A stretch of DNA of 64,000 nt from Closterium sp. NIES-65 (taxonomy: Eukaryota > Streptophyta > Zygnematophyceae > Desmidiales > Closteriaceae): positions 1,910,802 through 1,974,801 of the forward strand of contig CANXME010000032.1 of the NCBI GenBank assembly GCA_948144175.1. The letters run 5' to 3'. The first letter of the stretch is position 1. Each line of letters opens with the position of its first letter. The notes beneath the pieces are model-generated. The model did not search any database. It was not told where the DNA came from and was given only the letters and a program-made list of their open reading frames with translations. The translations under genes were made by a program, and so were the position numbers. Positions 55,608 to 64,000 of this stretch are shown piece by piece.

Positions 55608-57352
55608 CAGCTCCCAATCTCCTTTGCTCCCCCCTTCACCTCCAGCCCCTTCAAGTACCCTTCCTTTACCAATTTCTGCAGCATAGGAATGTTCACATGG
55701 CACAGCCTCTCATGCCAAGTCTCCCAATTAGCCTCACCACTCCCAGATGAAGCCTTTGCCCATGCAGCTGTCGCATCCACACCAACAAGCACCTCACCAT
55801 GTGGTTGCTGTGACTGCTGCACCTTCTTGACTGCATCCAGGGCCCCTGCAGTTGGTGCAGTCTCCTCTCCTCCCGCAGTTGCTTTAGCCGCTGCCGCTGC
55901 CTTTGCCGTTGCTGGTGGTTTCCCCTTCCAAGGGATGATGGGCAGCTGCCATAGGTCCTTGATGCAGCTGCTCTTCTCCTCCAAGTTCCACAGCAGCAAC
56001 TTCCCAAGCTTTGCACGGCAGCTGGTTGGGCCGAACGTAACTTTGGCCTTGCTTTTCTGCAGCCGGCGCACAGAGAGGAGGTTAGCGGATAAACCTTCAA
56101 CCAACAGCACATTTCCCAGCCCCACAAGCCCCCCATTAGCTCCCATAACCTTGGCATTCCCAACACCAATCACAGGGAGCAAGGCACCTGAAGCGGCAGC
56201 CACAAACTTTATCTTCTCAGGGGGCTTCACCTCATCAAGCAAATCTGCCCGTGGAGTCATGTGACTCGTGCAACCTGAATCGATCACCCAGTGAGTGAGG
56301 GGGTGCATCACAACCTTCCCAACTGAACCCACATCACCCCCACTCCCTTGCACGTCCTCAACCATGAGGAACATACCAGGGTCGGCTTTACCTTGTGCAC
56401 CATCACCTTGTGCACCTGAACCTTGCACAGCGCCACCTCGTGCACGTTCACCACTTGGCGGCTTCATGCCTGGGGGCGCCCATCCCTCAGGCCGGCTGAA
56501 ACACTTGAACCACGGGTGTCCAGCCTTCTTGCAGTACCAGCACGCACCCTCCATTCGGGTGCTCCCCTTGCCACCAGAGCTCCCATGCCCCTCATTGTAG
56601 TCACCTCGGCCTCTCCCTCTGCCAAAGCCTCTCCCACGGCCTCGGCCTCTCCCTCCCCCTCTTCCTCTGCTGCCTCCTGCAGCTCCATACCCCTCAGCAG
56701 TTTTGTTGGCAGCACCATCTCCAGTGTGACGCCTGCGGAAGTCCTCCTGCAGGATCTGCTGCCGTAGCCACTCAGGCGTCCATTTGTCCTGCTGAACGTT
56801 GAGGGTGGGGATGAGGTTGTCCCACGAGTTGTCGAGCACCGAGATGATCTTGGTGCACTGTTGCATCTGCGACACTTCGCTGCCCGCCGCTGCCATCCTC
56901 GCATAGGTGTCCTTGATCTTGTCAAGGACCGGTTTCACATCATCTCCCGGTTTCATGGAGAGGGCAGCCAACTCCTTCTCCAACACAATCACCATCGGCA
57001 GCGTGTTGGGCTGAATCACGTCGCGTAGCAACTTCCATGCCTTCGGTCCGGAATCATCCAACTCCACCAAATCCTTGATGTGCTGGAACATGTCGTTGTT
57101 GACCGATTGGAGGATGAGGTCGTACAGCACCGGGCTCTTCTCAATCCACCGATCGCGGGCATCTCCTTCCCCCGGCATCTTCTCCTCTCCCATTGCAATT
57201 TTCAGCAGCTTGTAGCGCTTGAAGGCACTCCGCATCCGCCCGCTCCATTCCTCATAGTTGGAGCCATCCAAAGCTTCAATCTTGGATGGTGGCGGTTCAC
57301 TCCTCTTCTCAACTACATCTCCACTTCCTTGACTCATCTTCTCTGCTCCCAA
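55608..57352 (-). pseudogene. gag: Copia D gag, protease and GAG-pre-integrase
   Basis: The minus strand opens at 57352 (MGAEKMSQGSGDVVEKR). The gag core has IEALDGSNYEEWSGRMRSAF, AWKLLRDVIQPN and VLDNSWDNLIPTLN. An Arg/Gly-rich RNA-binding stretch (RGRGGGRGRGRGRGFGRGRG) precedes an intact knuckle CWYCKKAGHPWFKC. Protease is WVIDSGCTSHMTP near 56280. The pre-integrase motif WHERLCHVNIPMLQKL follows. A frameshift near 55600 separates it from the integrase core. Bases 57353-57540 are the leader; the 5' LTR is missing and the sequence changes to a copia C-family 3' end. Confidence 0.9.
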
Positions 57353-57540
57353 TCACAATTTCAGCTCCCCCTTTGCTGTCCACACCGAAGTCCCACAATA
57401 TTTTCACAAGTGTCGGCGCCAACGAAATTTCGGCAGAGTTTCCCCTTAGCGGAAGTCACATCCAACCTCCAGAACTCCACTTAGGCACGCCCACAGGCCA
57501 TGGTGGGTCTAGGAGGGTCTTCACACTTGGCGAATGGTAG

Positions 57541-57678
57541 CATCACTCAACACCGTGCCCTTCTGCACAGCTGGTACGCTGACGGCGTGCTTTGTGTGGG
57601 GTGCACGCCTTGGACGGGTTTTCTCCTTGGAGTACTACCGTGTGGGCTGGAGGCCCAAGCGTGAGCGCGCCAAGGGAG
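57541..57678 (+). mobile_element. 3' end of a copia C-family element
   Basis: Matches the minus-strand 3' untranslated end of copia C around 35357-35430 (GTGGGGTGCACGCC, TTTTCTCC, TGGAGTACTACCGTGTG) up to the purine tract AAGGGAG. Confidence 0.75.
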
Positions 57679-58773
57679 TGTTAACGGGAATGGAGTGTTG
57701 GCCCCGCCCTTGCTTGGGTGACGCCGGCATCCTGGTTGGATGCACGAGAGAAGCAGCCGATCGTACGCAGTGAGCGAGCTGCTCGACAGGCTTTGTCGAG
57801 CTAGAGGGGATCACTGTGGTGTTGCCGTTGACCTGGGGTGCTCAACGGCCTTCTTCTGCGGGACAGGTCGACAGGTTGGTGGTCGACCTACACAAGACTG
57901 TAGAGGAGCTGGAGCCGTCGACCAGGGCAGCTCAATGGGTGCAGCTGACCAAGCTGGTCGACGGGTGGGCCATCGACCAGGAGGAGCATTTCGAACGGGA
58001 GGTCGTCGGAGCAGTCCGTCGACCTGACAAATGAGCAGCGGACAACGAGAGGAGCTCGGCCACAATAGCTGACAGTTCTAGTTGACGGAAGGGGTCTGTC
58101 GACCAGGGGGTAGCTCGACGGGAGCTGTGGTCTACCAGGGGCACCTGGTGGTCAATCAGAGGGACCTGGTGGTCGACCGGAGGGACCCCGTGGTCGACCA
58201 AAGGCACTTGGTGGTCGACCCGAGCACCTGGTGGTGTCCAGATCGACCGGGTAACCTGCTCGACGAGTTCTGCGGAGGCACGCGAACGTCGTCAAGGTTG
58301 CGATGGCGAATTTGACTTCTCGAAGTCGATGTAGCTTGACAGGCGCAGACAACAGCCGACGGATGCACAGCAATGCAAGTTGGGCCAATCGTCCGCGCGC
58401 ACTGCTGTCTTCTACGGGGCAACAATGGACAGCCGCTCTGCTGCAGCGTTGGCACGCCGTCAACCTGCTCTGCTGGCAGGTCACCCTTCTGCAGTGCTAG
58501 TGCAGCTCCTCTACGCAACGCTGGTAGGCGGTCGACCTAGATGTACTGGCGGTCGACCAGGCTAGCTGCAGGGTTGCTAGGTGCCTGATGTAGTCATTGT
58601 TGTCATTCCTTGTAGAATCATTCAGGAATGCAACCTTTGCCTTGTGAAACTCTTCCTGATTTCTCCCATCAATGCGCAAGTGCTAAGGAGCTAAGCAAAG
58701 CTACAATCACTCCTAGTAGTTTGTGCCAACCCTCCGTAATCTAGCTCACTACCTTGTAGAGTGTCTCTCCGCA
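57679..58773 (+). repeat. Copia C-family LTR, plus orientation
   Basis: 1,095 bases, TGTTAACGGGAATGGAGTG to GTGTCTCTCCGCA, in the opposite orientation to 34394-35356. It is followed directly by gypsy integrase sequence, so the element inserted in, or recombined with, a gypsy copy. Confidence 0.85.
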
Positions 58774-60000
58774 CACAACGCCATTTTTGTCATAGTGAAC
58801 AAGTTTTCTCGAGCAGCTTACTTCATTCCTTTGCACGGCAAGGTCACAGCAGAGGAGGTTGTGACGCTGTTCGAGATAACATAGACTGACTGCACGGAGT
58901 TCCCAATTCCATCATTTCCGACCGCGGCCCCTCGTTTCACCTCGAAGTTCTTGAAGCAGCTTTCCGCACTGTTTGGGACTCGCTTAGCCATGTCATCTGC
59001 GTACCATCGAGAGACAGACTGACTGACTGAGCGTGTCAACCATACAATGGAGCAGATTCGTAGAACCATGACGATGCACGGTGCCGCCCTGCCCTGCAGC
59101 GGGCGCGCTGTCCTGTCCTGCACCCCGCGCACTGCCTGCCCCTTGCGGGCGCCGCCCACGCGCACCGCGCGCCCTGCCCGCGCGCTGCCCTGACCGCGGC
59201 CCTCGTTTCACCTCGAAGTTCTTGAAGCAGCTTTTCGCATTGGGACTCGCTTAGCCATCTCGCCCGCGTACCATCAAGAGACAGACAGACACACTGAGCG
59301 TGTCAATTATACCTTGGAGCAGATTTTTTGGAGCATGACGATGCACGGCGCCGCCTCTTGGGATACGAAGTTGAACATGGTAGAGTTCGCATACAACAGT
59401 ACGCATCATTCCACCATAAGCATGTCACTGTTCTTCGCACTCTACGGTCAGCACCCCAATGTCCCCACTCTTGTCGATCTCACACCCCTAGTCCCACGTG
59501 TTGACAACTTCCACCAGCATCTCACCGTCATTCATGATCACGCGAGGAAGCAACTTGAGCTTGCAAATGCACGCATGGCACGCACCACCAACCATAGTCG
59601 TCGTGAGGGGTCGTTTTTAGTCAGCGACCGTGTTGTTTTGGGCAGCCGCAACCTCCGACCGCCACGGGACAGCAAGCTTAGCCCATGTTTCATTGGTCCA
59701 TTCGTCATTGAGCGCGCGCTAGGCCCTCCCGTGTACCATCTTTGCCTTTCTTCTCATTTCCGCATGCGCCTTTCATTCCACGTATCTCTCTTTTGTCCAT
59801 ACACCGATCCCAACACCACCTTCACTGATCGTGATCGCACTCCACTGCCGGTAGCTGTTGATACTGACGAACCCAACTACCAGATCCCGCGCATCCCAAG
59901 GCGCTGTCGCCGTCTCCAAGTTTATCGACGCCTTGGTTCGTTGGCGTGGTTACAACGTAGCAGCCTACGCTTCGGAACTAGCCCGAGCCTCGATGCCATC
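58774..60000 (+). pseudogene. Gypsy integrase and chromodomain fragment with internal duplication
   Basis: Starts inside the integrase core (FVIVNKFSRAAYFIPLHGK). A segment with HLEVLEAA-like and RDRLTD text (about 58917-59086) is repeated at about 59193-59355, separated by GC-rich filler. The intact-looking part from 59314 has LNMVEFAYNSTHHSTISMS, FALYGQHPNVP, GPFVIERALGPPVYHL and SFHVSLFCPYTDPN, then a chromodomain remnant near 59930 (LVRWRGYNVAAYASELA). It is broken by frameshifts. Confidence 0.8.
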
Positions 60001-60044
60001 CTAGCACTAGCTAGCTCGCACGCACCGCGTTACCGTTTGCATGT

Positions 60045-60156
60045 TTCGCGTATAAATGTTCGCTCATGCCTTCGCTCACATTTTGTACTCGTTTGACACT
60101 TAGCGCGATCATCGCTACCTCGATTCATTACACCCGTAACACTTGGTATTCATAGC
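60045..60156 (+). repeat. Gypsy J LTR end and PBS
   Basis: A short region with CGCGTATAAATG (60048), ending ACACCCGTAACA at 60141, followed by TGGTATTCATAGC (60144-60156), an initiator-Met-like PBS. The LTR start is not clear. Bases 60157-60324 are leader. Confidence 0.5.
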
Positions 60157-60324
60157 TAATTTCTTTTGGACCGCGCATCTCCGCACCCCAGGAAATCAAC
60201 TTTTGAGTTTTCACTCGAAAGGACTCACGCACCTTAGCCCCTAGGAGCTGCTGTCCTCGCGTTCTCTCATAAACGCGTGCAGCCACGACTGCGCCTAGAC
60301 TAATCCAAGCTGACGCCCTTCACC

Positions 60325-61470
60325 ATGGCTGAACATGTCCACGTCACCACCCTCACGCAGGAGCGTCTGAACGAATTGCTGCAGCAACTTTGCGAAAGCT
60401 CTGAAGAAATCGCGGCACTAACGGCAGAATGCACATCTCTGCAAAATGACGTCGCACAAGCACAGCAAGCACAATCTCAAGCACCTAGCACTCCGGAACA
60501 GCCCGCACCACAGGCATCCCAACATGGAAGTGTTGGGCGACCCGCGAGCGCGGCTAGTGATGGCATCGTCCACCATGACGGAGACGACGACCACGGCGCG
60601 ACACACCCCGAGGCGACGAATGCGGCCCGAAGCCAGCCACGCGTCACGATTTCGGCACCGATCAACGATTCGGCACTACCGTCACCGATGCCGCTGAAAC
60701 CGCAGCGTCCGCTATGTTTTGACCCGAGTCAACGGGGTGGTCATACCATTCAGGTGTGGTTGTTCAAGATGAACGTGTTTTTTTTATGCCAACTACGTCT
60801 CGGAGGATACGGCGAAAATTCGCTATGCCGTGTCATTGCTGCGAGAACCGCCATGGACTGGTGGCGCGTCATCGTCACAAAGCCGAACGCCTAAGCGACT
60901 CTACCGACACGAGAAGGACAAACCGGACCTTGGGCGCCGTCGTATTTCGTGGAGGTGCCCCAATATCAAACGTGGGACAGCGTGGTGCACAGGTCTGCGC
61001 GTTCGATTTGAGCCAATTGCGGCTTCGATTGCTGCGCGTCAGAAGCTCCGCACTTAGCGCCAACTCGGTTCCGTCCAAGATTACACCAGTGGGTTTGTGG
61101 CGCTATGCGAGCAAGTGGGTTATATGCACGAGGGCAAGCGTATCGGCCGCTACATCGGCGGCCTGAAGCACGACATCGCTCATGAAAATTCCAGCTTTGC
61201 AGTGTCACCGATTTTCAAGAGATTCTCGCCATGGTGGAGAAACTCGATTTCTTCCGCCGACCGAGACAGGGATCCTACGGAAGCAGTAGTAACTGGGGAC
61301 ATCGATCTCACGAGACAAACGAGGGCCCTACGATACGTGCCGTTGCCTACGAATGCCGCCTGCCTCACCGTTCAAAGGGCGTTGCTTCACGTGCAATCGG
61401 CAGGGACACCGTGAGAGCGAATGCCCGAAAAAATGCTAAGGGAAAGGGGGAAGCTGAGCAGCAGAAATAG
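60325..61470 (+). pseudogene. Gypsy J gag
   Basis: ATG at 60325 (MAEHVHVTTLTQERLNELL) with a coiled-coil-like N-terminus (EEIAALTAECTSLQND), then FDPSQRGGHTIQVWLFKMNVFF, the start of a retrotransposon gag domain. A frameshift near 60785 moves it to YVSEDTAKIRYAVSLL; later parts include GFVALCEQVGYMHEGKRIGRY and an intact knuckle CFTCNRQGHRESECPKKC (61390-61435). Gypsy G2 interrupts it at 61614; bases 61471-61613 are its degraded continuation. Confidence 0.8.
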
Positions 61471-61613
61471 ACCAAGCAGCAGGGAAACGCTGGGAGTCAG
61501 TAGCAGACGGGCCCTTTACTAACAGGTCATGCCGCTCGCCCGACCCAACCGACCCTCACCGAGTGATTGTGCCCAGTCGATTCACGGGTTGTGTCGTCGC
61601 GGCCAATCACGAT

Positions 61614-61988
61614 TGTGAGAGTACGACGGCTTATGCCAGCTATGCTTGCTTGCCTCTACTTTATCATGCTATTTCTAGCATAGGATAATCATATGCATGC
61701 ATCAATTGCTTGATTTCCTAGGCTAGATGCTTTCCTATATTTTATTATAGTTATAGCACCGAGCTAGGTTGCGTGCACCGAATTCTGGCTTTTCGGTTGT
61801 CACCGAATTGCCTTCTACCGAATTCGGTAAGGATCTGTTCGGGACGCTTCGCGACCCGCGGAACCTTCGCGTAACACCTGGTTACGGGGGCCTTGTGTCG
61901 AGCCTATATATAGCCTCGTGTTGTACCCAGGGTGATCATTCAATTCAATTTGAATCATCTTTTCTGAGCTCGATCCCAGATCCTCACA
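61614..61988 (+). repeat. Gypsy G2 5' LTR
   Basis: 375 bases, TGTGAGAGTACGACGGC to GATCCTCACA, nearly identical to the G1 LTR, with CCTATATATAGCC. The PBS TGGTAATCAGAGC is at 61991-62003. Bases 62004-62407 are leader, closely matching the G1 leader. Confidence 0.95.
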
Positions 61989-62407
61989 CTTGGTAATCAG
62001 AGCGGGTTTAGACGCGAGGTCTTCAACCAGCTTCGTTCCGGCCTTTCAAAACCGCGGGGGCGACGACGAAAGCGCCGATACGCGTATGTAAAACCAGTTC
62101 CGCGCAATCCCCCTCGATTTGGTTTTCGAACACCCCTCAGATTTACTTGTGGAAAGGTTGGAGTTTTGACCGTTCGATCGAGTTTCATCTCAACGGCCCA
62201 GAGAATTTCGCCCAAAAAAGTTGGAATTTGGAGCGTCGGATTGATTTTCTCCTCAACGGCCAAGATCGGACGCGTTTTGCCTAAGGGAGATTTACGCAAC
62301 CTACAGAATTCGCGCTCATCGATTCTACTGTCAATTTGACTCGCAGTAAGTCGACCAGCACCTAGAATTCGATTATTTTCGTCGCGCATCTTCCTGTAAA
62401 TCGCCAA

Positions 62408-63257
62408 ATGGAGGGAAAAGGAGATATTTCAGTACACAAAATCGCGGAGTTACGTGCTGAGCATAAGCAAATACATGCGGCGCTCCCACGACTCGAAAAA
62501 CTCCTTGCAAACCTGTCGGCAACCGCCATAGCAGCAGCGACAACAGTAGGAGCAACAGCAGCGGCAACACCGACAATTCTACATGCGACAACGGCAGCAG
62601 CTACAGTTAACCTCGAAGCAGTGAAGCTGAGGCTACCGAGGCGTTCGATCCTACAGTAAAAAGGAACGACGTTCGTCGATTTGTAGCTGAACTCGAAATC
62701 TACTTCGAAGCCGTTAGATGCACGACCCCGACAAAAGACAATGCGCATACGGCTCGCAGCAACACTGTTACGAGGCCCAGCTCTAGAGTGGATCAACAAC
62801 AGAATAGTCCAAGGCGAGGGGACGTGGGCGCAGGTTCCGGCAGCACTGATCGAACAGTTCGACACGTTGAACAGTACCTACTACGGAACACGACTCAACA
62901 AGCCAACTAGTGGCATGGGGCGATTGGCACCACCCACGACTGCCGACCCGATGGAGAACGACGAGGGCGATGTGGAGCAGCGGCTAGCAAATAATGAGAC
63001 GTGCAAATTTTGCGGCCCTACAGGACATCGTATCTTGGCGTGTTGGAAAATGGAGAAAAGGTGTGCGGAGCTGAAGGACAAGAACAGTGCGGCACCCCCG
63101 AAGCAGAAAACGGACAACGTGGCAATTTCGGAGAGGGCGAAAAAAGGAGAATATGGTGGCGCAAATTTAAAACGTCACGACCAGCCGGCACCAGGGGAAA
63201 TCGCCGAGACTAATGGAGGATCCGCGAAACAAGACCCTGCACCGACCGGGAAACTCC
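62408..63257 (+). pseudogene. Gypsy G2 gag (frameshifted, internally deleted)
   Basis: Opens with MEGKGDISVHKIAELRAEH, is frameshifted near 62640, resumes with TLLRGPALEWINN, and lacks about 130 residues of gag core compared with G1 before an intact knuckle CKFCGPTGHRILAC (62998-63040). The tail GKKG-like KRHDQPAPGEIAETNGG matches G1 at 48190-48250. It is cut at 63257 by the copia E LTR. Confidence 0.85.
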
Positions 63258-63388
63258 TGATAAAATTAGAACGAGAATGAAATGACTATGAATGAAGTGG
63301 GTACAAATAGGAACTCTAGTTGGGTTGTACCCCCTATGGGATACCCCACTATAGCCTACACAAAGAAGTAAGCTATAATATTCTGACA
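63258..63388 (-). repeat. Copia E 3' LTR (short-LTR family)
   Basis: 131 bases. The minus strand starts TGTCAGAATATTATAGC and contains GTGGGGTATCCCATAGGGG. It is preceded (at higher coordinates) by the purine tract CTATGGGGGTG. It is inserted in the G2 gag. Bases 63389-63600 are the 3' untranslated region. Confidence 0.85.
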
Positions 63389-63600
63389 CACCCCCATAGG
63401 CAAAGTGGGGGAGAACAAGGGGTCACAAGACCAGTCAAGCAAAACAAAGCAAAGCTCAGGGTGGATCACAAAGTCACCACACATTCCGAGCACAAGTTCA
63501 AGGGCCACAAGGCCAGTTCACATGCAAGACCATATATAGAGATATACAAGAGTCAAGCAAGCAAGAGCAAGAGTATATATAGGTCGAGGTACAAGCAAGG

Positions 63601-64000
63601 TCAAGAAGTGAGCAAGTGAGGCAAGACAGGCACAAGACCCAACTGCGTGCAGCAACGCTGATGATCACAAGGCGCAAGTGCCTTGGTGAAGACATCAGCA
63701 GTGTTGGCCTCAGAGGCCACGTACGCAAGTCGCAACTGTCCACGCTGCTGTAGCTCACGAGCAAGAAAGTAGCGGAGAGCAATGTGCTTTGTCCTGTGCT
63801 CCAGTTGCTGCTCTCGACACAGGGCCAGCATGGCCTTGTTGTGTACGTACAGGACTGGAGAGAGAACGAGGCGGCTCTCCAAGGTCGGTCAACAGGTAGG
63901 TGAGCCAGCGTAACTCCTGTGCAGCCATAGCCCCGGCGTAGATCTCAGCCACACAACTGGAGCCGAGAACAGAAGACGAGCGGGTAGCCCGCCACCAAAA
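63601..64000 (-). pseudogene. Copia E RNase H (partial, runs off window)
   Basis: The minus strand encodes AEIYAGAMAAQELRWLTYLL, then after a frameshift near 63860 VLYVHNKAMLALCREQQLEHRTKHIALRYF and ANTADVFTKALAPCDHQR, ending with TGA. The copia1 equivalent reads VLYVDNKAM, so the Asp is His here. The remainder lies beyond 64000. Confidence 0.85.

Overview
This window is a repeat-dense nuclear region of a photosynthetic eukaryote. Most of the 64 kb is retrotransposon sequence: Ty1/copia, Ty3/gypsy chromovirus, an L1-type LINE and a LINE with a restriction-like endonuclease. Host sequence is thin: a spliced gene of unknown function (2911-3954), the C-terminal exons of a plant-type receptor-like kinase (4251-5127), the 3' part of a tRNA-Trp gene (27441-27498) and two possible exons (27816-28676). 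The kinase, chromoviruses with C-terminal chromodomains and GC-rich copia polyproteins suggest a streptophyte alga. The 133-bp-LTR copia family resembles what I remember from Closterium genome assemblies, but that is recall and not a database result.

Layout. 1-2760: copia fragments, an isolated LTR and an ACGT-rich minisatellite. 2911-6063: unknown gene, then kinase exons preceded on the same strand by a copia LTR and leader (copia3). 6064-16479: copia2 (minus strand), whose 5' LTR is split by a complete copia1 (9695-16414, target duplication AAATG). 16480-18540: gene-poor. 18541-22209: L1-like LINE, minus strand. 23341-27440: 69-bp TATA-bearing repeats, then a zinc-finger/RT/endonuclease LINE that ends inside a tRNA-Trp gene. 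27499-29818: possible host exons. 29819-35356: inverted LTRs of family B, a 20-bp minisatellite and a degraded copia B. 35357-40750: copia C. 40800-42418: gypsy H and LTR fragments. 43436-46307: a 2.9-kb array of a 16-bp unit. 46308-52358: gypsy G1, nearly full length. 52359-57540: copia D, nearly intact. 57541-64000: a copia C-family LTR, gypsy integrase and gag fragments (J), then gypsy G2 inserted in J and copia E inserted in G2.

Across these elements internal stop codons are mostly TAG, often where relatives carry Gln. This fits C-to-T decay of CAG in a CHG-methylating genome; TAG readthrough is the alternative. No bacterial operons, CRISPR arrays or toxin genes were seen.
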